In this document: in pieces, positions 24,973 to 33,456 of the stretch
How the letters are laid out: each line of letters begins with the position of its first letter
Position numbering within the stretch: the stretch's first letter is position 1
Origin: Armatimonadota bacterium
GTDB lineage: Bacteria; Armatimonadota; Fimbriimonadia; Fimbriimonadales; GBS-DC
Reading direction: 5' to 3'
DNA: 64,000 bases
Assembly: GCA_013359125.1 (NCBI GenBank)
Contig: JABWCR010000003.1
Span: forward strand, 141,550 to 205,549
Notes under the pieces: generated by a model
The model's database searches: none
What the model saw: the letters and a program-made list of their open reading frames with translations, nothing else
Told to the model about the DNA's origin: nothing
Translations under genes and position numbers: made by a program

Positions 24973-26098
24973 CGGCATTGTAAACCGCCAGTGCCTTGTC
25001 GCCCATCGCCCGGACGGACAACCCTTCTCGCTTTTTGAGTCCGTTGCCTGCCAATTCTCCCCAAAGCGCGTCGTCTGAAAGCAGCCGTTCGATCGCGCTG
25101 GCAAAAGGTTCTGTCTCGGCGGGAGTTACGATTCCCGTTACCATGTGCTGCACCGCTTCGGGCGAGCCGCCCTGGTCCGTTACGACGCACGGTAGCCCGG
25201 CCGCTTGTGCTTCGTCCAGCGCCATGCCTTGCGATTCGGTGGTCGAGGGAAAGGCGAACAGGTCGCATGCCAATAGAAACTCGGAAACGCGCTCGCGAGG
25301 CAACGGCCCCTCAAAAACGACTCGAGAATCGATGCTAAGCCTCGTCGCATGGGCGCGCAGACCGTCCGCTTCTGGCCCGTCGCCCAATAGCCTTAAGCGA
25401 AGCTGAGGATATTTAGGAAAAAGCCTGCCGCACGCCTCCATCAGCATGCCGACGTTCTTCTCGCGCGCCAGCCGCCCCACGTAAAGCAGCACGAACTCCC
25501 CGTCGTGCGCTCCTATTCGCTTGCGCGCCTCTTCTTTGGTAATGTCCGGAAACGGCAGGACGGCGTTGCGAATGACTGTAACCGGAGTCTTCACGCCATA
25601 CGAGGTCAGCAATCCTTTGGCCAGTTCGGACGGCGTAACCACCTGCGCGACCCTCGTATAGTATCGCCTTAGGTACTGGCGCAAAGCGGTGCGGGCGACT
25701 GCCACCGGAAAGGGGGGCGGCACATAGTGAAGATACTGCTCGTAAAGGGTGTGAAAGGTCGAGACGATAGGGACATGCATACGCCTAGCCCAGCGCATAC
25801 CGTGAATGCCGGTCGAAAAGGGCGTGTGGGTGTGAACCAGGTCGAATTTGCGCTCGCGCCAATGGTTAAAAAGCTCTCTCGCCACGGGCACAGCCAGCGG
25901 GTAGTCGGGTTCGAACGGCGTGTAGACGCTCGGAAAGCGCGCTATGTGGGGGTCCTCGTCTTTGTGATTCTTAAAGGCGGGCGCATAGACCCAGACCTCA
26001 TGGCCGCGCCTCTCCAACTCCTCCTTTAGAATTCGAATCGAGACGCTGACCCCGTTGACGAACGGGAAGTAGCTTTCCGAAAAGATCGAGATTTTCAA
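24929..26098 (-). CDS. GT4-family glycosyltransferase, glycolipid type
   Basis: The 389-residue GT-B protein starts ISIFSESYFPFVNGVSVSIRILKEELERRGHEVWVYAP and has VHTHTPFSTGIHGMRWA, STFHTLYEQYLHYVP, a donor half VLLYVGRLAREKNVGMLMEA, RLLGDGPEADGLRAHA and the EX7E motif ESQGMALDE in PSTTESQGMALDEAQAAGLP. The N-terminal pattern is shared with GT4 enzymes that make glucosyl- or mannosyl-diacylglycerol and phosphatidylinositol mannosides, so a membrane lipid acceptor is plausible. It is coupled (ATGA, 26095-26098) to an HTH protein and overlaps kdsA tail-to-tail by 44 bases. Confidence 0.9.
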   Translation of the reverse strand: MKISIFSESYFPFVNGVSVSIRILKEELERRGHEVWVYAPAFKNHKDEDPHIARFPSVYTPFEPDYPLAVPVARELFNHWRERKFDLVHTHTPFSTGIHGMRWARRMHVPIVSTFHTLYEQYLHYVPPPFPVAVARTALRQYLRRYYTRVAQVVTPSELAKGLLTSYGVKTPVTVIRNAVLPFPDITKEEARKRIGAHDGEFVLLYVGRLAREKNVGMLMEACGRLFPKYPQLRLRLLGDGPEADGLRAHATRLSIDSRVVFEGPLPRERVSEFLLACDLFAFPSTTESQGMALDEAQAAGLPCVVTDQGGSPEAVQHMVTGIVTPAETEPFASAIERLLSDDALWGELAGNGLKKREGLSVRAMGDKALAVYNAAMNPEGPALSEQAI

Positions 26099-26751
26099 TC
26101 GGTTGGATTTTTGGGCTTTCGACGACGGCGGGCTTTGCTCGTTTCATTTTCGAGAAAGGCCGCCACGTCGGAGAGGCGAAATCGTCGTTGATTGCCTTCG
26201 GTTCTAAAGTGCGGGAGCCAGCCTTTGTCGGTATATCGGCGCACGGACATCGGGCAGACGCCCAAGATTCTTGCGACCTCCTTGAGGCTCAGCACCTGAT
26301 CGGCGATCCGAGCCAAGAGCATCTCGCGGCTCTCTTCGAATGGGCGTCGGTAGTACCTCTGCGTGGTCGCGTCGTCGTATTGGTCGCCGATCTTGTCGAT
26401 CTTCTCGGCTAGTTTGGGGAGCAGGGAGTCGGCCGTCTTGGGGCTGGGCGCGGTTTTTGTCGGCTTCGAGCGCTTCTTGCGCGGCTTAACGGGAACGGCA
26501 GTCGAAGCGCTGGTCTCGCCCCTTTCTTCTTTCAGTAACGGCACATAATCGAAAAACGGCGGCAGATCGATCGCCACGCGCTGAGTCTCTTGGCGCGGAC
26601 GGACAATGCGGCGAGGCGCAGGCTCTTGGACGATCGGCTCCTCTATCGGCTCGGCCACCGCCGTTTTCGCCTCTTCTTTGGGCTTCGGATTATTCTCGTC
26701 GATGAATTGGCTTTCCAGTTTCTTGAACCAATCGTCCATGCTGATCTGCAT
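26095..26751 (-). CDS. Helix-turn-helix (MerR/excisionase-like) protein with long charged N-terminal region
   Basis: The 218-residue protein ends in a winged-helix DNA-binding domain of the MerR/HTH_17 type: QVLSLKEVARILGVCPMSVRRYTDKGWLPHFRTEGNQRRFRLSDVAAFLEN, about residues 150-200. The first 145 residues are rich in Glu, Pro and Lys and look disordered. The start has GGAGGGG six bases upstream. It lies 21 bases after queA and is coupled to a GT4 gene, so it probably belongs to the queA unit. I do not know the family beyond the HTH; its role may be transcriptional or nucleoid-related. Confidence 0.75.
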   Translation of the reverse strand: MQISMDDWFKKLESQFIDENNPKPKEEAKTAVAEPIEEPIVQEPAPRRIVRPRQETQRVAIDLPPFFDYVPLLKEERGETSASTAVPVKPRKKRSKPTKTAPSPKTADSLLPKLAEKIDKIGDQYDDATTQRYYRRPFEESREMLLARIADQVLSLKEVARILGVCPMSVRRYTDKGWLPHFRTEGNQRRFRLSDVAAFLENETSKARRRRKPKNPTD

Positions 26752-26772
26752 TGCAGTCCCCTCCGATAGATC

Positions 26773-27774
26773 TTAGATGATCAGCATCGCATCCCCAAAA
26801 CTGAGGAAGCGATACTCGTTGTCCAGCGCGGCCCGATAGGCTCTGCGCAAATTCTCCATGCCGCACAGCGCGCCCACCAAACCCAGCAGCGTCGTGCGCG
26901 GCATATGAAAGTTCGTTATCATGCCCTCGACCGCTCGAAATCGGTATCCGGGCAAGATGTAGAGCTTAGTTTCGCCGTCCATTTTCGAAACCCTGCCCGA
27001 TTCGTCTGCTGCGCTTTCGATCGCTCGGACGCTCGTCGTGCCGACGGCGATCAAGCGGCCTTTGCGCTCGTTGATCGCTTGGGCAGTTGATTCTGGCACG
27101 ACGAAGCGCTCGCCGTGCATGGGATGTTCTTCGGCCAGATCGGTCTGGATGGGTCGAAAGGTGTCCGCGCTTACTTCCAAGGAGACGGGAGCGAAGCCGA
27201 TTCCGCCAACTTTGAGCCTTTCGATCAGTTCGGGCGTGAAGTGCAAGCCTGCCGTGGGCGCTGCCGCAGAGCCGGGCGTTTGGGCATAGATCGTCTGGTA
27301 GCGGGACGGATCGCTCAATCGCAGGCGAATGTAGGGAGGCAAGGGAGTCTGACCGATCGATTCGAGTTCGCTTTCTCCGCCTAACAGATCGACCAGGCGT
27401 TCGCCATGGCCAAGACGATCCCCTATGCAAACCTGCAAACCGTCGCCGCAATCGACCATCGTGCCGGGTTGCAGCCGTCTCCCAGGTTTGACCAGCGCCG
27501 TCCATCGTCCGTCTCCTACTGGTCGCAGCAACAGAATCTCGACCTGGCCGCCAGTCGCCTTCCTGCCCAACAATCGCTTGGCCGTTACGCGAGTTTCGTT
27601 GACGACCAAAAGGTCGTTTGGATGCAGCAAGTCGGGCAAATCGAAGAATCGCTGGTGCTCGATCGAACCGCCCGATAGGCGAAGAACGAGCAACTTGGAA
27701 GCGTCTCGCGGCTCGATCGGCGTCTGCGCGATGCGCTCTTCCGGCAGGCAATAATCGAGTTCGTCGCGTCTCAT
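26773..27774 (-). CDS. queA: S-adenosylmethionine:tRNA ribosyltransferase-isomerase
   Basis: Transfers and isomerises the ribose of SAM onto preQ1-tRNA to make epoxyqueuosine, the step after Tgt. The 333-residue protein contains LDYCLPEERIAQTPIEPRDASKLLV, DLLHPNDLLVVNETRVTAKRL, YIRLRLSDPSRYQTIYAQTPGSAAAPTAGLHFT, HGERFVVPE, VGTTSVRAIES and FHMPRTTLLGLVGALCG, all typical. A TATAAC box on the minus strand (27788-27783) ends 8 bases before the ATG and overlaps the TATAAT of the divergent MFS gene. Confidence 0.97.
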   Translation of the reverse strand: MRRDELDYCLPEERIAQTPIEPRDASKLLVLRLSGGSIEHQRFFDLPDLLHPNDLLVVNETRVTAKRLLGRKATGGQVEILLLRPVGDGRWTALVKPGRRLQPGTMVDCGDGLQVCIGDRLGHGERLVDLLGGESELESIGQTPLPPYIRLRLSDPSRYQTIYAQTPGSAAAPTAGLHFTPELIERLKVGGIGFAPVSLEVSADTFRPIQTDLAEEHPMHGERFVVPESTAQAINERKGRLIAVGTTSVRAIESAADESGRVSKMDGETKLYILPGYRFRAVEGMITNFHMPRTTLLGLVGALCGMENLRRAYRAALDNEYRFLSFGDAMLII

Positions 27775-27782
27775 CGGGCTGT

Positions 27783-27790
27783 GTTATAAT
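27783..27790. promoter_or_regulatory. Overlapping divergent -10 boxes of queA and the MFS gene
   Basis: The eight bases GTTATAAT hold TATAAT for the plus strand (27785-27790) and TATAAC for the minus strand (27788-27783). Only 29 bases separate the two start codons, so the two polymerases must compete for the same DNA. Confidence 0.55.
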
Positions 27791-27803
27791 AGCCGATGTC
27801 CCC

Positions 27804-29087
27804 ATGACTACCGCTCCGAAGGAACCGCCCAATGCGACCTCGGCGCCGACCAAGTTAGAAGTTCTGTTTGGCGAGACTTTTCGCGCAATGCGCCACTGGG
27901 TTTTTCGGCGCTACTGGATCGGCGCGTTCTTCTCCTTCGTCGGCGGTTGGTTTCAACAGGTCGCTCACGGTTGGCTGATCTACGATCTGACGGAATCGAA
28001 GTGGCTCTTAGGCTTAGTCGGTTTTGCGAGCGGCCTTCCGATGCTTTTGAGCCCCATCGGCGGCGCGATCGTCGACCGGCTGGACAGAAGAACCGTCCTG
28101 ATGAGCACCCAGTCTGTCTTGGCCGTGTCCGCAACAACTCTGGGGCTCCTGACTATAACGGGCAACATCCAGTATTGGCACATCCTAACCCTCGCCTTTA
28201 CCAACGGATGCTTGATGGCTTTAGACGCTCCCGCGAGGCTGTCGCTGGTGTCCGAGTTAGTGCCCAACGAGGATCTGGCAAACGGCATTGCGCTCAATGC
28301 GACCGCGTTTCACAGCGCTCGCATTGTCGGGCCGGCTTTGGGCGGCATCCTGTTGCAACAGTTTGGCGCGGGCTGGTGCTTTTTGGCAAACGGCATGAGC
28401 TACCTGGCGATCTTGGCCGCGCTCTCGACCATTCCTCTGCCCAAGCGATTGCCCAAGACAAACGGCGGCACGGTGATGCAAGATCTGTCCGAGGGCCTCA
28501 ATTTTGTGCGCGCCCGGCCCGAGCTGTCCAGCTTGATTCTGCACATCTCGCTGTTGGGCATGTTCGGCTTCTCGTACATGACGCTGATGCCTGTCATGGC
28601 GGCAGACGAGCTGAAGGTCTCGGAGCGCGGTCTTGGAGAGCTGTTCTCCAGCATCGGCATCGGCTCGTTGTTCGGTTTGCTGTTGATGGCTCGCCTGGCG
28701 CGTGCGGGACTGCAGACGAACATGGTTGTGATCGCCGCCAACCTGTTCGGTCTATTGGTGATCGGTTTCTCTCAAGTCGACTCGCCGATTATTGCAAAAG
28801 CCTTGCTGGCTTTCGTTGGGCTGACGGCGGTTACGCAGATGGCCAACACGAACACGATCTTGCAATTGGCCGCTCCGGATCATTTGCGCGGGAGGGTCGT
28901 TTCCTTGCACGTCTGGGCGTTGAACGGTCCGGCGCCCTTTGGAGCCGTGATGATCGGCGCCTTTGCAGAGGAGTACGGCGCGCGCTCGGCCATTGCGCTG
29001 GGTGGCGCGATCATGGCGATTTCTGGGCTGAGGCTCGCAGTGATGCATCGCAAACTAAGCCGTGTGTCGGATACGGAGACCGCGTGA
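27804..29087 (+). CDS. Major facilitator superfamily exporter (MFS_3/EntS-like)
   Basis: The 427-residue protein has about 12 membrane helices and the family stretches FRRYWIGAFFSFVGGWFQQVAHGWLIYDLT, GGAIVDRLDRRTVL (the cytoplasmic loop 2-3 motif), DAPARLSLVSELVPNEDLANGIALNATAFHSARIVGPALGG and APDHLRGRVVSLHVWALNG. This subgroup contains exporters for siderophores and drugs, but substrate is not evident. The ATG at 27804 overlaps the stop of a three-codon frame (ATG TCC CCA TGA at 27796-27807) that itself starts 5 bases after the TATAAT. The stop overlaps the next gene (GTGA). Confidence 0.9.
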   Translation: MTTAPKEPPNATSAPTKLEVLFGETFRAMRHWVFRRYWIGAFFSFVGGWFQQVAHGWLIYDLTESKWLLGLVGFASGLPMLLSPIGGAIVDRLDRRTVLMSTQSVLAVSATTLGLLTITGNIQYWHILTLAFTNGCLMALDAPARLSLVSELVPNEDLANGIALNATAFHSARIVGPALGGILLQQFGAGWCFLANGMSYLAILAALSTIPLPKRLPKTNGGTVMQDLSEGLNFVRARPELSSLILHISLLGMFGFSYMTLMPVMAADELKVSERGLGELFSSIGIGSLFGLLLMARLARAGLQTNMVVIAANLFGLLVIGFSQVDSPIIAKALLAFVGLTAVTQMANTNTILQLAAPDHLRGRVVSLHVWALNGPAPFGAVMIGAFAEEYGARSAIALGGAIMAISGLRLAVMHRKLSRVSDTETA

Positions 29088-30796
29088 AACTCCTCCTAGC
29101 TGGCTTGGCTTGCCTGATATATGGGGCGGCCTATAGCAAGAACGCAATCCTCTATGTGCCGTCGGCAGACTTCGGGCAGGCTGTAGATTATCGACCGGTC
29201 CACTTGGGCGCATCGATCATTCTTCTGAGATCGTCCCTGCCGGATTTTGATGTTGGCAGCGCTCTTTTCCTGGACGATGTCGATCTGTCTCCGTCGCCCT
29301 CCTCGCTTGGGCTGTCGGTCGGCTCGCCAGAGAGGATGGTTCTGCGGACGACCGACGACCCCGAGTTCGCCTATGGCGTTCGGTTAGATTTGGAGAGCGC
29401 CGTCTCGCTGATAAGGGCTTCTCGGCACGATTGGGTCGTCGTTACCCTCTATGACGTTGCTCGAGCGGAAAGTTATGGAGAGTTATCCATGCCCGGCGCA
29501 AAAGCGGAACTGCTGAGAAGGGCATGGGAATCTGTTCGCGAACTGGCCAACCATCTCAGCGAGCATCGAACGGTCTTGATTGCCGAGCATCGAGACGCGC
29601 CATTGGCCGTTGCCTTTTTACTCGGCGATGGAACGCTTTCCTCTCCGCGCTTGTCGCCTTCGAACAAACGGCGCAATGGAATCGGGCTGCTGCAAGAGCT
29701 TCCCAGGTGGTTTGGCGAAAGCGCATGGAAGCCTGCTACAGTTTCGATCGACATCCAATCCGAGACCGCCAAACTGATTGCAACGGCCGAACGGCGTCGG
29801 CTTGGAGGTTGCCTGCCCTTTGTCTGGATCGGCCTCATTGCGCTTTGCCACGGGTTGCTGGCGCTTTCGGCCAAGCGACCTGCGCTCAAACCCAAACTAA
29901 AATTTCTACCTTGGATCGCCGTCTTCGCGGCCGCGCTTTCGGTCGGGTCTATGCTTCCTCATGCCGTTCTTGCGGCTCCGCTCTTTGCGCTGCTCGTCGT
30001 GTTCTTTGGGAGGGGACTCGGGTCGGCGCCCTTGAGCCTTGGGGTCGCAGGCGGCCTGGGCGCGATGCTCTTGCTATTGGACTCTCTCCTGGACGGAGGA
30101 TTTCGAAGCGAAGGGCTGTTAGGCTATTCGCTGTTGCACGGCGACCGATTCTACGGCATCGGCAACGAGTACGCGGCGCTCGGGCTGGCATGGACGCTGC
30201 TCTTTCTCGCCTCGTGGCTGGATATTGATGGTTTGCCTCTGACCGGCACGGTCGTACTGTTCGGGTTTGCCCTGATCATGGCCGCGACCGGCGCAAACTT
30301 AGGGGGATCGGCGGCGGCCCTCTTGACGGCAACGACCTATGGGTCGATGGCAGCCTACTTAGACAGAGATAAGCCTCGAAAAGCGATTCTGCAAATTGCG
30401 GGAGTTGCGATTGCCGCTGTCCTTTGCGCCTACCTGGCGTGGAAAGGCGCGCCGCACGTTGCCGAGTTCGCCGCCAGTTCAGATCAGCAAGAAACGATCG
30501 CAAGAAAGATGCTGACTAACCTGACCGTGGTCGCTCCCTCGCGCTGGGGGATCTTGTTGCTCTGTGCCTTAGCTGGCATCTTCTGGACACGGCGCGCAGG
30601 CCCCGTTGTCATGCACAAGATCAACCTTTGGCCGGTCTGGTGGGTCGCGGGCGGCTCGTGTCTGGTTTTGAACGACTCCGGATTCTTGATGGCCGCCGGC
30701 ATCGCGTTGATCGCTTGGTGCCGATTCTGCGGCGAGACTTGGAGCGAGGCCATGGTCCGCGCTTCGCGCTCTAACGTCGGATTCTCCCGGCTCTAA
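29084..30796 (+). CDS. Polytopic membrane protein with large extracytoplasmic N-terminal domain, unknown
   Basis: The GTG start at 29084 overlaps the TGA of the MFS gene, giving 570 residues. A hydrophobic N-terminus (LLLAGLACLIYGAAYS) is followed by about 220 polar residues with FGQAVDYRPVHL, DLESAVSLIRASRHDWVVV and TVLIAEHRDAPL, then about eight or nine membrane segments from residue 245. The core holds the motif GDRFYGIGNEYAALGLAW followed by MAATGANLGGSAAALLTA. This GDRFYGIGNEY pattern recurs in uncharacterised bacterial membrane proteins as far as I recall, but I know of no function. Coupling to an exporter suggests joint work at the membrane. Confidence 0.75.
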   Translation: MKLLLAGLACLIYGAAYSKNAILYVPSADFGQAVDYRPVHLGASIILLRSSLPDFDVGSALFLDDVDLSPSPSSLGLSVGSPERMVLRTTDDPEFAYGVRLDLESAVSLIRASRHDWVVVTLYDVARAESYGELSMPGAKAELLRRAWESVRELANHLSEHRTVLIAEHRDAPLAVAFLLGDGTLSSPRLSPSNKRRNGIGLLQELPRWFGESAWKPATVSIDIQSETAKLIATAERRRLGGCLPFVWIGLIALCHGLLALSAKRPALKPKLKFLPWIAVFAAALSVGSMLPHAVLAAPLFALLVVFFGRGLGSAPLSLGVAGGLGAMLLLLDSLLDGGFRSEGLLGYSLLHGDRFYGIGNEYAALGLAWTLLFLASWLDIDGLPLTGTVVLFGFALIMAATGANLGGSAAALLTATTYGSMAAYLDRDKPRKAILQIAGVAIAAVLCAYLAWKGAPHVAEFAASSDQQETIARKMLTNLTVVAPSRWGILLLCALAGIFWTRRAGPVVMHKINLWPVWWVAGGSCLVLNDSGFLMAAGIALIAWCRFCGETWSEAMVRASRSNVGFSRL

Positions 30797-30845
30797 GGTA
30801 AAATTGCCCCGCAAATTGAAGAACGATAACCAGCGAGGTGTCTTT

Positions 30846-31835
30846 ATGAAGAGTTGGATAATAGTCGGTCTGGCCGCAATCGCCTTGAGCGCCGTTGCTC
30901 AGCCAGGAACCGGCGGTCAGCCCGGCGCTCAGCCGCCCGCAGACCAACCGAAACCTGTCATCCCCGATATGCCCAAGACCTCTCCTCCGTTGCCCGACCC
31001 TAAAAAGGTCGTAGCGACCGTCAATGGAGCACAGATCACGGCAGAAGAAGTGGCCAGAATGGCGTTTGAATGGGCCGCCGCAGAGATTATCGACGAGATC
31101 ATCCTCCAAAGATTAGTCGAAGAGGACGCGAAGAAGCTGGGCATCGCCATCGACGACGCCGAGATCGACAAGAAGTACATGGCCTCGCTGGAGAACGCAG
31201 CCCGAAACGTGCCCCCGAACATGACGCTGCCCGACTTCTTAAAGCGCAATCGCTTTCCCGCCAGCCGTCTCTATTCTCGCACTCGAACCCAGCATCTGGC
31301 TGAGAAGGCGGTCGAACGGCAGCTGAACTTGGACGAGTTCGTACAATACCGCCAGATCGTATTTCGAATTCCTGGCTCAACCCCGGAAGAGCAGAACAAC
31401 AACGCCGTCGAAGTCGAGAAGAAGGCGAACGAAGTGCACAAGATGCTGACCGATGGATTGGATTTCGGCGAGGCGGCCAAAGTGCATTCAGAAGACCAGT
31501 TCTCCAAGGACAAGGGCGGTCTGATGGACTTCCAGCCGATGCAGTTCCTGATGCCCGAGCTCCAAGAGAAGCTTAAGAGCATGAAGCCGGGCGACTTTAG
31601 CGCCCCTTACAAGTCGTTGCAAGGCTACATGATCATCAAACTGGAGAAACTAGGCTCGCAGGCGACCCCTGCCGAGATGGAGACGATCAAGCAAACGGGC
31701 GTGCGACTAAAGATCGGCGAGTACATTCAAAACCTTCAGAGCACGGCCAAGATCACCAATGAGATCGTCAAGCCGCCGAGCACTGAAGCCGAAGGCGCAA
31801 ACACGGGAGTTCCGTCGCCTCGAAACCGACCGTAA
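30846..31835 (+). CDS. SurA/PrsA-like parvulin peptidyl-prolyl isomerase
   Basis: The start is fixed by GAGGTG eight bases upstream and a signal peptide (WIIVGLAAIALSAVA), giving 329 residues; TAAAAT at 30799-30804 is a likely -10 box. A Pro-rich linker follows, then a SurA_N-like region (VVATVNGAQITAEEVARMAFEW...ILQRLVEEDAKKLGI) and a parvulin domain (about residues 160-290) with RQIVFRIP, DFGEAAKVHSEDQFSKDKGGLMDFQP, SMKPGDFSAPYKSLQGYMIIKLE. Acting in the periplasm, it would help fold secreted or outer-membrane proteins, of which this window has several. Confidence 0.9.
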   Translation: MKSWIIVGLAAIALSAVAQPGTGGQPGAQPPADQPKPVIPDMPKTSPPLPDPKKVVATVNGAQITAEEVARMAFEWAAAEIIDEIILQRLVEEDAKKLGIAIDDAEIDKKYMASLENAARNVPPNMTLPDFLKRNRFPASRLYSRTRTQHLAEKAVERQLNLDEFVQYRQIVFRIPGSTPEEQNNNAVEVEKKANEVHKMLTDGLDFGEAAKVHSEDQFSKDKGGLMDFQPMQFLMPELQEKLKSMKPGDFSAPYKSLQGYMIIKLEKLGSQATPAEMETIKQTGVRLKIGEYIQNLQSTAKITNEIVKPPSTEAEGANTGVPSPRNRP

Positions 31836-31837
31836 GA

Positions 31838-32998
31838 ATGGCCAAGCGAACCTTAAACGTCGCGCTTATCGGCTACCAGTTTATGGGAAAGGCGCACAGC
31901 AACGCCTACCGGCAAGTCTCGCGCTTCTTTCCCGAATTGAACATCGAACCGCGCCTCAAACTGCTCTGCGGACGCAACGAGGCGCGGGTTCGAGAAGCCG
32001 CCGAACGGTTCGGGTTCGAAGAGATCGAAACCGATTGGAAAAGCGCGGTTTCACGTCCAGACATCGATATAGTGGACGTCTCTACTCCGGGCAATCTCCA
32101 TGCGCCGATAGCGATCGAAGCCGCTCGTCAGGGCAAAATCGTGCTGTGCGAGAAGCCTCTGGCCAACACGCTGTCCGAAGCGCGCGAGATGGTCTCCGCC
32201 GTCAATCAGAGCGGAGTCAAGCACGGCGTTTTCTTCAACTATCGCAAGGCGCCCGCCGTCGCGTTGGCCAAGCGACTGATCGAATCGGGGCAGTTAGGCG
32301 ACATCTACCACTTTCGAGGCACCTATCTGCAGGATTGGATCGTCGATCCCAATTTCCCGCTGGTCTGGAGGCTCGATAAGAGCGTCTCGGGTTCGGGCGC
32401 GCACGGCGATCTCAACGCGCACTTGATCGATCTGGCGCAATGGCTGGTCGGCGATATTGCCGAGACCTGCGCGATGATGACGACGTTTATCAAACAAAGG
32501 CCAAAACTAGCCGAGATCGATGATCGTTTGGGCGGCAGCGCCAGCCAAGAAAAGGGCGACGTTACCGTGGACGACGCGGCTTGCTTCTTAGCACGGTTCT
32601 CCAACGGCGCCATCGGCACGTTCGAGGCCACTCGGTTTGCGCTTGGCCGCAAGAACTACAACCGATTTGAAATCAACGGATCGAAAGGCTCCCTGGCCTT
32701 CAACTTAGAGCGCATGAACGAATTGGAGGTCTACTTCGAATCGGACGCGCCGGGCGTCAAGGGATTTAGAACTGTTCAGGCGACCGAGGGCGATCATCCC
32801 TATGTCTCCGCATGGTGGCCGGCCGGGCATATCATAGGGTACGAGCACACCTTCACCCATCTGATACGAGACGCGCTCGAAGCCATCGACAAAGGCGAAC
32901 AGCCTTCGCCCAACTTCAACGACGGCCTGAAGTGTCAGGCTGTGCTCGAAGCCGCCCAAACCTCCGCCAACGAGCGCCGCTGGGTAACGGTTACATGA
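31838..32998 (+). CDS. Gfo/Idh/MocA-family NAD(P)-dependent oxidoreductase
   Basis: The 386-residue protein has the Rossmann start LNVALIGYQFMGKAHSNAYRQV, the DIVDVSTPGNLHAPIAIEAARQGKIVLCEKPLANTLSEAREM stretch with the conserved EKP, and the C-terminal sheet region HFRGTYLQDW...GSGAHGDLNAHLIDLAQWLVGD with the DxxxH-like pair. Family members oxidise sugars or inositols such as myo-inositol. The substrate here is unknown. It lies 2 bases after the parvulin gene and overlaps the DoxX gene by four (ATGA). Confidence 0.93.
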   Translation: MAKRTLNVALIGYQFMGKAHSNAYRQVSRFFPELNIEPRLKLLCGRNEARVREAAERFGFEEIETDWKSAVSRPDIDIVDVSTPGNLHAPIAIEAARQGKIVLCEKPLANTLSEAREMVSAVNQSGVKHGVFFNYRKAPAVALAKRLIESGQLGDIYHFRGTYLQDWIVDPNFPLVWRLDKSVSGSGAHGDLNAHLIDLAQWLVGDIAETCAMMTTFIKQRPKLAEIDDRLGGSASQEKGDVTVDDAACFLARFSNGAIGTFEATRFALGRKNYNRFEINGSKGSLAFNLERMNELEVYFESDAPGVKGFRTVQATEGDHPYVSAWWPAGHIIGYEHTFTHLIRDALEAIDKGEQPSPNFNDGLKCQAVLEAAQTSANERRWVTVT

Positions 32999-33456
32999 AA
33001 AGTCTCAATCTTCGCGCCATCTTGTTCGGACGCTTTCGTGGCGCAGTAAATGCTGCGGACATTGGCCTTTTGATACTGAGGGTCGGCATGGGCGTCTACA
33101 TGGCGGTCGGGCACGGATTTGGCAAATTGCCGCCCGTCGAGCGGTTTATCGAAGGCGTCGAGAAGATGGGATTCCCGTTTCCCACGGCCTTCGCATGGTT
33201 GGCCGCCGTTACCGAATCGATTTTTGCCATGATGCTGGCGGCAGGGCTGCTCTCTCGGCCGGCGGCGTTCGCGCTGGTCATTAACATGGCGGTAGCGGCC
33301 TTTGTCGCCCATGCCGCCGATCCGTTCTTTGCCTCCAATCCGGGCGAACGGTCGAAAGAAATGGCGATGCTCTATCTGATGCCGTTCCTGTGTTTGCTCT
33401 TTACAGGTCCGGGCAAGATCAGCCTCGACCGCGTGCTGGCCGGGTCGAAAGCCTAG
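32995..33456 (+). CDS. DoxX-family membrane protein
   Basis: The 153-residue protein has four hydrophobic segments: IGLLILRVGMGVYMAVGHGFGKL, FPTAFAWLAAVTESIFAMMLAAGLL, PAAFALVINMAVAAFVAHAA and MAMLYLMPFLCLLFTGPGKISLDRVL. The GHGFGKL after helix 1 and the FTGPGKISLD ending are the DoxX signature. Members are quinone-linked or of uncertain function. It is translationally coupled to the Gfo/Idh/MocA dehydrogenase. Its stop interlocks with that of the convergent SGNH gene in CTAG (33453-33456). Confidence 0.9.
   Translation: MKSLNLRAILFGRFRGAVNAADIGLLILRVGMGVYMAVGHGFGKLPPVERFIEGVEKMGFPFPTAFAWLAAVTESIFAMMLAAGLLSRPAAFALVINMAVAAFVAHAADPFFASNPGERSKEMAMLYLMPFLCLLFTGPGKISLDRVLAGSKA

Noticed and set aside
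27947..29083. Long plus-strand frame within the MFS gene leading into the 570-residue membrane protein
   Set aside because: Arg-rich shadow of the MFS gene; the real start is the GTG at 29084 overlapping the MFS stop.
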